Shown piece after piece: positions 12,762 to 24,800 of a DNA stretch of 64,000 nucleotides. Under the pieces are notes generated by a model. The model had not been told where the DNA came from. It made no database searches and was given only the letters and a program-made list of their open reading frames with translations. Source of the stretch: Siphonodentalium dalli (taxonomy: Eukaryota; Mollusca; Scaphopoda; Gadilida; Siphonodentaliidae). Each line of letters opens with the position of its first letter. Within the stretch, counting starts at the first letter, position 1. Position numbers and translations under genes: made by a program. The DNA lies in contig CP136061.1 of assembly GCA_032622095.1 (NCBI GenBank), forward strand, positions 48,739,797 through 48,803,796. Reading direction: 5' to 3'.

Positions 12762-12809
12762 CAATACGCAAATTGTAATAACGACATTATTACACGAGTC
12801 GTAGGGTAT
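11518..12809. other. unassigned; poly-C tract at 12732-12760
   Basis: A plus-strand open frame at 11953-12300 (115 codons) has no recognisable domain. 12732-12760 is a run of 29 C that creates a glycine run in a minus-strand frame; that frame is rejected as coding. Confidence 0.4.
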
Positions 12810-13160
12810 AGACCCCCAGTGGGTTGAGTGGTAATTGTTTTGTTTTTGGTTGAATCTTCGTTATTCGCCAACGGCCATGCACCCTACACCCTGCCGTTTA
12901 ATCCGTGAAAATTGTACCCATTGCCAGTCGGTGTTGTGGTAAATATTTTGAGTGGAATCTTAATTAATCGTCAACAGTGGCCACCCTACAATCGGACCAG
13001 AAAGATTATTTCGGCATTTTCCATTTTGGGTCACAGGGCATGAAAGCAAACCCAGTGGGTTGGTGGTAATTTTTTTGGGAGGTATCTTAATTATTTGTCA
13101 ACGGCACACTATATATACGTATTACAGTGCCGTTTATTCCGTGAAAATCGGTTTCAATAG
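12810..13160 (+). repeat. imperfect tandem repeat, about 250-bp period
   Basis: CCCAGTGGGTTG..GTGGTAATT, GTCAACGG/GCCAACGG and TGCCGTTTA.TCCGTGAAAAT recur in the same order at 12812-12920 and 13050-13155, with a partial unit between. Confidence 0.6.
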
Positions 13161-13189
13161 GAAATTAGTAACTGATGTCACGTGATCGA

Positions 13190-13790
13190 ACTTTCAATGG
13201 TTTGTTTCTACACACAAATATTTGCACATGTTTGCTATGTTGCAACATAATTCTATACCGATGTATGTGTTGTCATTTGGTATGCAGGTTTTGCATCAGG
13301 AGGGCTTTCAAAAGAGGGTTACTTGACGTTGTTCACATTATCCATTCAAGAGTTATCCCTCTTTGTTTATCTGAAAATGTTGGATTTCCATCCGTCTGCT
13401 CTTATATCTCAACCATGGGTTATTGTATCTCAAAGAAATTTGTTATACATGTACATGTTTGGCATCATGAGGGTTTCAAAAGAGGGTTCATTGACTTTTT
13501 ATCATTTTCCCTTCAAGAGTTATCCATCTTTCTTTATCTGAAAATGTTGGATTTCCATCTGTTAGAATTGTCCAGTAATTTGTTCGTTCATCACATTTTC
13601 TTTCACAATTTGGTTTCTGATCTACATGTACACATGTACCCATATTTCAATTTTCACCATGGGAGTATCCCAGCACCTCTTGTTTCTTCTACACAATACA
13701 AGACCTTTAGTGTAACTTTTTGGCTTTCCTTCTTATCATTCTGTTCAATGTGTTCATTTCTCAGCAATAATTAAACTCCTTCCCAAGTTG
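13190..13790 (+). repeat. pearl-like tandem core monomers
   Basis: Two units of about 160-170 bp share GGGTTTCAAAAGAGGGTT, CAAGAGTTATCC, TTTATCTGAAAATGTTGG and ATTTCCATC. The 3' part, from ACACAATACAAGAC (about 13691) to 13790, aligns with 29995-30110. The region gives long plus-strand frames (up to 199 codons) only because the repeat lacks stops. Confidence 0.7.
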
Positions 13791-13877
13791 AGCTACAGTG
13801 TCATTGACACTTTCATTTTTTTTTTTGGCCTAAGACAGAACATCGGACATGCAAACATACAGCATCCATTAATATTA

Positions 13878-13902
13878 TCTACTATATATTTTGAGACTTC
13901 CG

Positions 13903-13935
<33 letters not shown>

Positions 13936-14331
13936 ATGTATATCCTTTATAGAATCGAAAACGGCTCTCCCGATTGAGCCCAAACTTGCTGTGTAAGGGT
14001 AAAAAGACATCGTCATCGGACCATTCGCGAGCCTGTGCGACTACTCCTTCACCATTCAACTGCCACCGTTGTTGGATACACGGAGATTGCCGAATGAAAA
14101 TACTTGCCAAAATTTTAGAGTTACTTCGCCTACATCATACAGAAACATTATCTTTGACACACTGTAAAAAATTCTATGGAAGCAAAAATGGTCAACTCGG
14201 GACTGTTAAAAATTCTATGGAAGCAAAAATGGTCAACTCGGGACGGGTACGGGGTTACCTTGAAAAACAAAAATTAATGGATCGACCAAAGCCATGGGGC
14301 CAATCCCGCCAGTGGCGGGCTAATCTGCTAG
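13878..14331 (+). mobile_element. non-autonomous Helitron-type element
   Basis: The 5' end is A|TCTACTATATATTTTGAGAC. The 3' end is a CCCGCCAGTGGCGGG hairpin, then CTAATCTGCTAG|T. An (AT/GT)n microsatellite follows the 5' end. A 41-bp unit (AAAATTCTATGGAAGCAAAA ...) is present twice at 14167-14243. It shares GCGAGCCTGTGCG and the 5' motif with the element at 2201. No Rep/helicase. Confidence 0.8.
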
Positions 14332-14354
14332 TACTATATATATTGAGAGAGAGG

Positions 14355-14640
14355 AACAGTCATGAACTGCCATCTTGTATCTCCCCTCTACTAGGATCTA
14401 GCAGTTTCAGTTTACTGGTGGCTGTGACCAATTAAACACAGCACAGGAAGTATAGCTATCCGTACATGCAACTGAGCAGGAGGCTGCACTGACCTATATT
14501 TATGAAACAAAGCTTTTAAATTTTGCCAAGTTGTCACGCTCAGTGACTACTTCATGTGCAGTATTTAATTGGCCACATCCACCAGTAAACTGAAATTGCT
14601 AGATCCTGGTAGAGATAGAAGATGGCTGTTATGACAGTAT
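14355..14640. repeat. inverted-repeat element
   Basis: 14357-14434 (TGCCATCTTGTATCTC ... CAGTTTACTGGTGG) is matched in reverse complement by 14563-14640, about 78 bp per arm with a few mismatches and a loop of about 130 bp. Non-coding MITE-like structure. Confidence 0.8.
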
Positions 14641-15133
14641 ATCAGGGTTTCTGCTTGGGGGGGCAGTGGTTCACTTTTAGGGTCCCTTTCCCTTTGGCAA
14701 ATTTTCCCCCATACATACATGTACATGATGTCACTTTCGTATATAATGTGAACTACCGGTAGATATCACGTACACCCAGATCAAAGTACCAATCTAATCC
14801 TGATTATGTTGTGGGCATTGTGTTCTGTCCAAGACATCAATTGTATTTCCTTTGACCATGGTTTCCGCTACATATGTATACTGGCACATGTTCCATTAAA
14901 CTAACCCACTTTTGATGACCAAAGAAAAATAATTTGAATCATGTATGCAGAATGAATATATTCCATATAAAAAATATTCCAGTTGCCTGCCTCAACTTTT
15001 TTTTTCACCAATGTTACTGGAAACATCACTATTTATTGTTAAGGCCTGAGCTGCCACATAAGCTTGACTTCTGAAATCTTTTCGCTAGTTTTGATATTCC
15101 TCCTCCCATATACTACATGTACATGTACAGGTA
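14641..15133. other. unassigned; one CAGGGTTTCTGCT terminus-like motif
   Basis: CAGGGTTTCTGCTTGGGG at about 14645 resembles the left end of the hAT-like element at 28978, so this may be a solo end. The rest is unassigned. Confidence 0.4.
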
Positions 15134-15346
15134 CAGTAATGTCCTAAATAATCGACTCCTTAACCACAGCAGAATTATGGGTAACTTTTCAGGATTTAGT
15201 CAGAAATATGGCGTGTTGTTATTAATCAGAAAGCTCTAAGTGAGAGCTTTCCGATGAATGGCAACAAGCCATATTTCCGACTAAATCCTGAAAAATTACC
15301 CATAATTCTGCTGTGGTTAAGGAGTCAATTATTTAGAGCATTACTG
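15134..15346. mobile_element. TA-flanked palindromic MITE 'P1', copy A
   Basis: The ends are TA|CAGTAATG ... CATTACTG|TA and the whole element is a near-perfect palindrome of about 213 bp (arms TAAATAATCGACTCCTTAAC ..., centre GAAAGCTCTAAGTGAGAGCTTTC). TA flanks and CAGT termini fit a Tc1/mariner-mobilised MITE. Other copies: 16199, 21888, 24029, 26615, 40897, 49597 and 55215. It lies in the 5' flank or first intron of GTSF1. Confidence 0.88.
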
Positions 15347-15398
15347 TATGTACATGTACATGTAATTTAGGGTTTCTAACGAGTCCTATCTACATGTA

Positions 15399-15679
15399 TT
15401 TAACCCTTTCTACATTTATACTACAGCATCATTTGGTTATCCCAAAGGAAATGTTCAGATAATACTGTAAGTTCAACAATCGTACACATGTACAGTAAGT
15501 TCAACAAACGATTGTTGAACTTATTCTACACATTTCCCTCAATAAATAGGACACCTTCTGTTATTTTATTTATCTGTCGTCTGCTTATATTACCTGTACA
15601 TCCCTTTAAATCAATAATAGACCATTCCGTGGTACACTTTTGAACTGACAGAGAATCCATTTAGTATAAAAAGGGTTAA
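15399..15679. mobile_element. TTAA-flanked MITE 'T7'
   Basis: It runs from TTAACCCTTTCTACATTTAT to ...TAGTATAAAAAGGGTTAA. Internal GTTCAACAAACG and ATTGTTGAACTTA form a small palindrome. A partial copy lies at 41130-41378. TTAA flanks and a CCCTTT terminus fit piggyBac-type mobilisation. It ends 27 bp before the splice acceptor of the first coding exon. Confidence 0.75.
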
Positions 15680-15706
15680 ATAGTTTCTTTACTCTACTAT
15701 TTTCAG

Positions 15707-15726
15707 ATTTTACTAAGTTTTTAACG
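15707..15726 (+). other. GTSF1: 5' UTR start of first coding exon (splice acceptor at 15706)
   Basis: A pyrimidine-rich tract ending CTACTATTTTCAG lies at 15694-15706, 20 bp upstream of the ATG. This implies an upstream non-coding exon that was not located. Confidence 0.65.
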
Positions 15727-15837
15727 ATGACTACACAGTCTGTAAGAGGAGCGGATGACCTGCTTGAGTGTCCGTATGATAAAACACACATGGTTACCAA
15801 CAAAAGGTTCCAATATCATCTCGTCAAGTGTAGAAGG
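15727..15837 (+). CDS. GTSF1: GTSF1 coding exon 1 (zinc finger 1)
   Basis: Residues 1-37, from ATG at 15727 to AGG, phase 0. It holds the whole first CHHC finger. The donor is AGG|GTTCGT, weaker than the other donors, but it joins KCRR directly to NYAGRD as the family alignment expects. Reading through instead gives a stop at 15898-15900. Confidence 0.9.
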
Positions 15838-18800
15838 GTTCGTATTATTTTGCTTGAGTGTCCATACGATAAAACACATGGTTTCCAACAACTCCCATAG
15901 GGAGCCTCGCATACATTAGAGAATGCACTGGCTTACAAGCTGAATGTAAATATATTTAGGCCAATGCATTCTCTTATATATGCAAGCATTGGCACAGAGT
16001 TTTCACAAAATGTCAGGAAGCTCCAGCAGTCATGGAAGGGTTCAAGGCCCATAAAGGGTTTGAATGCCCAGATAACATTATACACAACATATTCCATATT
16101 AACCAAAAATATATATATTCCACCAGAATACGGAACATCTGTGACCTTGGAGTGACCACCAAGTGATAGAGATTCTCAGATTCATTCAAAGACTAATACA
16201 GTAATGCTCTAAATAATCGACTCCTTAACCACAGCAGAATTATGTGTAATTTTTCAGGATTTAGTCGGAAATATGACTTGTTGCCATTCATTGGAAAGCT
16301 CTCCCCGAGAGCTTTCCAATGAATGGCAACAAGCCATATTTTCGACTAAATCCTGAAAATTCTGCTGTCGTTAATGGGTCGATTACTTAGGGCATTACTG
16401 TAATACAAGGCGATTTAGATTGTTCAATTTGATCAAAATAGACTGATTAATGGGTCATCAAATCATACTAAAACATATATTAAGGTGCAGGGATGGGGTA
16501 ATTGTAATTTGTAATTGCCCTAGCCTGTTAAGGTGGGGACTAAAAATAGGGTCGGGAGGGGATGTAAATCTTGCATTTTTTTTTTATATTAGCCTTATTG
16601 TGGAATTTATATTTCAGAACTATGCTGGCAGGGATTTTGTAAACTGTCCATTCAATGCCAAACATGAGATGCCATTTCCAGAACTGCGTTATCACTTGGG
16701 CATCTGTGATGACAAAGGACTTATTGATCAAGAATTATCACACCGTATGTATGGCTTCAAATTTTTAACCCTTCCATGACTGGAACTTTATGAAATTTTT
16801 CGAAAACCCTGTGCCAATGCATTCTCTTATATATCCAAGTCTCCCAATGGAGTATTTACCTTGTCCTTGTAAGCCAGTACATTCGCTTATATATGCGAGT
16901 CTCCCTTCTTTAATGCTGTACCAGCACAGTTCCCATCATGAAAGAGATAATGTTGGCAAAATGTTATTTCAGAATCACAGGGTAAGGAATTGCCCCACTT
17001 TTCCTTTCAATGCAAAACACTGTTCATACCCTGTAGGCCTCTGTAAAAACTACAATTTAGTGATTTAGCATCGCTAAATTCACCCTCTGGGAATCTCATT
17101 CCTCTCAGGCCTCATCTTCTGGGAAGTATCTATAGATACTAGTAGTCTCAAAATAACACTGTTTTAGTTACTTCTGTTCAGTTTCTATATAATAAATAAA
17201 TAATATAAACAGTTTTGTATAGCGTAAAATCCACCAAAGTGCTCTAATACGCATTAAGACAGGTTGAACATAAAATACAATTGCAGACATAAGATATACG
17301 AACAACAATAAATGCATTTTATAAAATAGAGTATACAGATTTAGAATTTAGTAGTGATAAAGGGCTATGCTAAAATAATTACTGTGAAAGTGTGAAAAAT
17401 GGAGGATAGGAAACAAGAAAATACTAATATAATTTGCAATAACGGGTTGAAATTACTAATATATTCTCTAATTAGCAGAAGATAAAATGCATAATCGAGG
17501 TGACTGATGGGTGAACATCACCAACTTCAACTGGGGAATTTCAATCTGATCCTAGGTCTCACATAGCAGTTGAGGCCTAAGCAGAATTATTTCAAGGCTA
17601 CTGTCAAAACTACAATACCATAAATCATTTTTATCATGCTACTTGATAGCCCAGTCAGAATGGAAATCTACTAACAGAAGATGAGGGCACATTAGGTTCA
17701 CCTTGATTGACACCGGCCCCGTATTGAAAGCTCCAGGGGTATATAGATTCAGATGGGGTTGATAGATGCCATCTTGTTTTTCTTGAAACTCTGTCGCCTC
17801 AGGGATAATTGTGGTGTGTTTTGGCACGAAGAAAAGGGATATCTGTCGGAAATAAATTTCTGCGAATTTAAAAACGTAGCACCATATAACAAAACCTGCA
17901 TGTGATATATTTGATGAATTCTAAAGACTTAACAAATTAACTATCAAACTCCATTTGTTGTCCTGCTTCTAGTGATTAGCCATCTTAAACTCACATGGGG
18001 CTTCACTGTGGCGTAGGGTTGAAACGATTAATCGACTAGTCGTAGACGACGCTGAAATGTCAGAACGTCGACTCTGAATTTTGCCGTCGACTAGTCGGAA
18101 CATAGTGTATTAGTTCCATGTATAACGTTTTCAAGATCGATTCCGACATAAACGGTGTTAACTGCGCGTAAGTTACGGTATGTATAACGTTTGGTGGCAC
18201 CCAGAATTGACAGTGTTACTAGTATAGACACACACGGTGACCTGACTATTAATTGAAAGAATGAAATTGACAACACAATGTCTCACTCGTCGTTTGAGGT
18301 AAAGACATCACTGCGACATGATGACAATGATTGACGCGGCTTTATCGTTTGTCGGAGACCGCTTTGATCTAGACACTGTGTATATTTCAATTGATCAATT
18401 GAAGGTCGCTTAAGGTGACGTCATTGTTGCTACCATATATAAATGATACTGACATTAAGAACTGGCTATCGTATTCTACAACATAGCCTATTCTATAGGG
18501 CGTATTTAGTCGGAACATTAACATTTTATAGTGACACCGTTCGGCACCGGTGTATTGGTGATCACGTGACTAAACGAAATCTCGAACGCTGATATTAAAT
18601 TAAAAACCTGTATAAATGATCGAGTTTCTAATCATTATCCACCACATGTCTAATTATATAATTACATTCAGTGTGTTGGATAAATATCAAGATGTTTACA
18701 GTATTATTTCCCAAATAAATTGGTGTCTATGCAGGGAAATGCGCTTCGCAATAGACCGTCATTGCATCAGTCATCAGTGTACGCCATGTCCGATGAATTT

Positions 18801-21800
18801 TCCGTACCATGTTATGTTTGAAAGTTTTGATATCGGGTACCGACTAGTCGACGCAACGCGACTTTTGGGTCTCGACTAGTCGACTCTGAAATTCACTAAT
18901 CGTTTCAACACTACTGTGGCGTTAAATAAGTTATTGGATGGTTGGCGGCGGCGGCAACAAACCTATATAACATAGCTGTTTATTGATGGATTATGACAAT
19001 TTTGGTATATGAGCTAATTGTCAAGTGCGACAGCTGTACACAGAAAACCTGGTCCTCCCCCACTTTCTAACCAGAGTTACTGTATGCCACTTGTTTCGGT
19101 TTATAGAAATTTGATGTCTGTGCGATAACTTGAAAAACGTCAACCAATTTAATTTATATTTGGTATCTTGATCTTTTACAACAATATCTCAAACTAGTTC
19201 GCAAACCAGAGATGTCCGATTCTTTATACCTCAGTTACGGCCCTTAGATTGTCTATTTTAGGCAATTTTATGACCGTTAGTGCGCAAACATGGAACAATT
19301 GTCAACTGATTACATTCATATTCGATATGTGGATCTTTCACACCAATATCTCGATTGAATTCAAAAACCAGGGTTGTCCAATTTTTTTGACCTGAGTTAT
19401 GGCACCTTTAGTTCTGAGTTATGGTTCTTAAGTTTGTCCATTTTTATTGATTCTCGGTTGGACAGATTCACTCTTATGTGCATAAATCTCGACCATCTTT
19501 GATGTGCAACCCTGTCTTTTATTTGTTTTTTTTATTAAATTAATTTATATTGGCATTTGTATTGTAATAATACCAGCTTCAAGTGCACACAGACCAAATT
19601 CTACTTCCGAAATTCCACAGATCAATATACTCACCATAAATTGGACATTATTTTGTCAATAAAACAAAATTAACTCTTTTTTTCTTCAGTATTTCAGTTA
19701 CTTTCCAGTAAAAATAGTATTTAAAGGCCCATTTAAATTTTTTATAGTGCCTTGATATATACGGTTTTAATAACAATATATGACATAAAATATGATTAAC
19801 TCTTTCAACACCGCAGCCCGCTAAAACGGGCACGACGTAATTTACGTTCAACACCGCTGCCCGCTTCTGTGGTAACCGTCTAGTGTCTCCTATTTTCGAT
19901 GTAATGTTACGAAATTCACCGTGCCGTGCAATAGTGTGACTTCAATAATAATAGCTGCGAGTGCATGTTGTAAGCATGATATTGACATGCATAAACATTT
20001 TGGGAATGCAATGAGATCATTGCCAGTTGTGTTTGGAAAGTTATTCATAATTGCTTAGCAGTATTACAGTTGAATACATGTGGGCCTAAATCCGGGAAAA
20101 TGGGTCTATCTCGATTAAATAACGCCTTCTTGGTCATACACTTGGTCTGTTCTCATCATTATACTCATTGTAAGTCTTCTAATTTCATTCTTAATCACCA
20201 CATATGCTAAATCTATGACATGTGATGGATATAGTGCTAACTATTTGAATGTGAGTTTGGTCAATATACTTATGTGGTGAAATATTGCAAATAACGTTAA
20301 CTGTAACAGTAAATATTGATTTCAAATGTATTTATGCACCTGGTACATATGGCATGCGTTACCATGGTGATATAATCACAATTATATGATGTCATCCATC
20401 GGCAGTTAGTTCAAATTGATGGGCAGTTGTCACTGGTTATGACAATATATGGGTGTCCATACCTACCTCATCTATAAATACTATTATTATTTTATTAATG
20501 CCCCACATGTGAGACACTGAATTTCCATATAAACTGCTGCAAACCCGGTGTCCTGGACAATTTGACCTCTGTAAATTTGGTGGCGAAAGAGTTAAAATTA
20601 CTATAATTCATCATTATTTGGAACATCTGTGTCTCAGAAGGTGCCCATAGAGTAAAAGAAAATAGCTGAAATCAAAGAAACATTTCCCCTGTTTGGCTCC
20701 CAGAATGCAACAGAATTCAAAGATATAGAGTTATTGAAAATGCAGTACAGTCCAGATGAAATTTAAGCACAGAAAACACTTCGCTACCTCAACAAAAACA
20801 ACATGTTCACAGTTTATTACACCGGATAAGCTGATAATACATTGTTTTGGAGCTTCCCCGTTCAAACGGTACATAATATGGCATATATTTTATATAATGT
20901 GATCTGTGGGTTCGAAAATTAAGTGGGCCTTTAATTGCAAAATATATATATTCATTCCCATCATAGGATGTTTCATTTATACAATAGTTTAATAGCTGGG
21001 GCATCTGGTGTTGCTCAGGTAAAGAATGAGAAAAATATTACTGCTCAGGGCTTAAATTTTTATTCACCCGAGGAAAACATCACCTCACACTCCTCAGATT
21101 TATAGAATACATCCATAGTATTCGAGAATACAAAATTTTCACCACGAGTGGAATTTTGGTTTAACCACAAGTCTTGTTAGCGAGTGGTTAAAACCACAAT
21201 ACCATGAATGGTAAAAATGTTGTACTCTTGGCTACTGTGGGTGTATTTTATTTATGCATAATTATTTTTTTTGATTTAATCGGCGAATTCAACAATCCAT
21301 TGTTTACTTTTAATGTATATTCTCATTGGGAGACGGAAACACGACACTATAAGGAATGTGTGTTGTGCATATTGACGCAAACATTTACGTCGTGACATTT
21401 GATACAACCATTCATGTTTCCTACCGTAGTTCATATGACACAAGCAAGCTACATTTGATTGAAATGCAGGCAATGTTCCTCATATCTAATTTAAATTATG
21501 ACAACTTCCAATTTTAAATGAATGGTAACATAAGAACTATCCCCCCCAACTACAATGTAGTTCTACTATGGGTATTAACATTTAAAACATGAAATTTGAA
21601 CATTTACACCCACAGTAAACATTTATACCCTCAGTAGAAAGCTGCATACCCACAGTATGGTGTAAAGCTGAAAGTTACAAAATAGGTGTTATATACACAA
21701 TAGCACAAGCATTACATGTACATGTATGGTATAAAAAGTTACCTCTATCTTTTAAGTTGATAATAAATGCTCTTTATTGCTAATTATGAGTGCCGCTTTG

Positions 21801-24800
21801 AGTAATCTGTGGTATCAATTACCTCTGTGTGCCAATTTTCCCACATATCTTCTGAGCTGATAACAAATGCTCTTCATTGATCATCTACAGTAATGCCCAA
21901 AATAATCGACTCCTTACTCAAAGCAGAATTATGGGTAATTTTTCAGGATTTAGTCTGATTTAGTCGGAAATATGGCTTGTTGCCATTCATCGGAGTCGAT
22001 TATTTAGGGCATTACTGTATGTTATTATAATTTATTAGTCCCCCTTTAACCCCTTCAAACTTACATATATTCCCTAGGTTAATACCCCTTGAGACTTGAA
22101 TTAATATAGAGTATTTAATATATATATGTGTGTATATATATATTAGTCATTTAAATGCCTTTTCAATACCGCTTTATATATTTTATTAATATTGGAGCAT
22201 GCATCATGTACACCAAGAACCCCAATAAGGGTGTCTTTGGTTCATGATGCATTCCTTTTATCAGGTGTGAGGGGTCACTGCTACCATTACCATGGCAACA
22301 AATCCAGGCGTGTTATCAACTACATGTGTAGACAATTGATATAATGTTATCAGCGAGTAGAAAGCTCCATACTTGTATATGTTTTACCAAGAGCTATAAA
22401 CCGGCTTGATGGACAAGCCTCAATTCAGACACATTTGTTTATACCAACCCTATCTAATGGTAATCCCCGGGCAATTTACCCAGCGACCAGGGTCCAACCA
22501 TTTTTTGTATATTATTATTTAGTTAAATTATTAGTTCCCTTTTAAGACATCTGATGTCAATGGCACCTATCCAGGGATTTTTTTAGGTGTCCTCAGGGTC
22601 CGGTATTCGGCCCCAATCCCAATTGTAAATAGGCACTTTTTTTTCCCAATTTGGAAAAAATAATTCCCCCAATTTTTTAAAAAATTTTTGGTGTTTTTTT
22701 TTACATTTTAGGTTATGATTAATATTTGAGGTTATGTCAAATATCAACTAAATGCCCATCGTTCTCTTTAACACCCTTTATATGTTCCTCCAATGCATGA
22801 CAACGTGTATTAGTACATGTACTATTTACTTAATGTGTCAAGTGTGTAATAGTGATTAATTGAATTTTTCTAAACTACCGGTATGGAAAATTCCCAATTT
22901 TGGTCTGTACGATGCATTTTTCCCAATTTGAATGGACCCGGACCCATTACCAAAATAGGTAGAAAAATCCCTGCTATCCCATGATACTCCCCACGTTAAT
23001 TGACCCATGTGTACAAATGTTCAGCTCCAAGGTCCAGCCATTACCTAGTCGTCTTATGGGTATATAGCTAATTATTAGTTATATTAATTTTTAGTGCCCT
23101 TTTAAGACATCTCATGTTAACGGCTCCTATCCAATGACACTCCCCGGGTCAATTGACCCATGTGTACAAATTTTCAGCTCGAGGTTCTTAACCATTTGGT
23201 CGCCCATAGCCAGAAAGACAAACCAACAAAATTTAATTTTATTGGTACATGTACAGATAAATCAGCATAAGCATGTACCGGTATATAGACATTGTATATA
23301 TAACTCCCAGGGTGGCGCCATCAAGGGGTAACATCATAGAGGTGGGCATCGTCTCCATGATGTTCTCCACAGGGAGAATTAATACATGTTAAAGGAACTC
23401 AATCCGATCAGACGCTCCTAAATTACTATTTCTTTGGCTTCAGGGATAAAAAATATTTGATTCAAGTCGAGGAACCCACCCATCAAAGGTCAGGGTGATT
23501 AGATATAAATTTTTGAAGTTTGCTATATACAGAAGCACGTGATCAAACGGACGAAGATGCGGATGAAGTGGATAACTCTAAAATCAAGTGGTAATAATAA
23601 CCACTTGATTTTAGAGTTATCAATCTTCATCCGCATCTTTGTCCGTATACTACTGTTTTATCGCTTTCAAATGGTTGGTTTAAAAAAAGGCAATCAAAAA
23701 AGACCTGCCATTTATCGAAAACAGAGATTTTAGTTTTTGGCCAAATCATTATTGCCTGTTCATCTTGCATCTTTTTTTGCATTTACATGTAAGTCTATTC
23801 CAGTATGTTTATTATCTTTGTTTGATTTTTTATGAACAGACTCTGGAATTTGTGGGGTGGGGTGCAACTATGATATGATCTAGAGTTTTGCATAGAGCAA
23901 TAAACAAAATTCCTGTGTCATCTTCACCTCAGACGTAAGATTGAACAGAATAAAAAATGGCGAGTACATTGGTCCCTATTTAAATCTGATAGTGTCAAGC
24001 AATCATTTGATCATCTATTTATCATATACAGTAATGCTCTAAATAATCGACTCTTTAACCACAGCAGAATTATGGGTAATTTATCAGGATTTAGTCGAAA
24101 ATATGGCCTGTTTCCATTCATCGGAAAGCTCTCAGTGAGAGCTTTCCGATGAATGAGAACAAGACATATTTCCAACTAAAACTGAAAAATTACCCATAAT
24201 TCTGCTGTGGTTAAAGAGTCAATTATTTAGGGCAATACTGTAGCCATAGAAATCTGATATAATTAGGCAAGGTAGTGAACTTCAAACAAAGGATTTGTGA
24301 CTAATTTCGTAACAAAATTGGAGACAAATTATTAACTGTTGGAAACCTCCCAGATCTTAGTTGTTTCAATCAGTTGAAAATTGATAAATTAATGATCGGT
24401 TGTCTCTCCCGGTGAGGGGACTCGACACAGAAGGCAGAGAACATTTCAGTAGTTTGATGCCATGACAATATAAAATAAATATAATAGTCTGTAATATAAT
24501 GAGACATGACATCCTTTATAGATATATAAAGCTATAAATTTTCACATCGGAATATAGTATTATCTGATGCAAATATAAATGGCTTTTATCTCGTTTACGC
24601 ATGGTTTATCAATATGAGCATATTGATAAACCATGCGTAACCATGACTTTGAAAATATGTTCCTGAATAATTTAAATCTGATTGAAGTATTTGATAATAT
24701 ATTGACTTTATTGCTGCATATCCATTTTATTAGCACTAATGAAATGGATATGCAGCAATAAAGTCAAGATATTATCAAATACTTCAATCAGATTTAAATT

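Noticed and set aside
12554-12871. Minus-strand frame with a glycine run
   Set aside because: The glycines come from the 29-C tract; the flanks show no domain or splice support.
13175-13774. 199-codon plus-strand open frame, the longest in the window
   Set aside because: It lies wholly in pearl-like tandem monomers, and its peptide repeats follow the DNA repeat. No domain; a second overlapping frame is also open.
16450-16617. Upstream extension of the exon 2 frame to an ATG at 16450
   Set aside because: The ATTTCAG acceptor at 16617 and the family alignment put the exon start at 16618; the upstream part reads as non-conserved intron.
17017-17120. CPVGLCKNYN-like text resembling a further zinc finger near 16980-17070
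   Set aside because: NCPTFPFNAKHCSYPVGLC echoes exon 2 (CPFNAKH), but the finger spacing is wrong and no splice sites bound it. It may be a decayed exon 2 duplicate at about 16975-17060; too weak to call.
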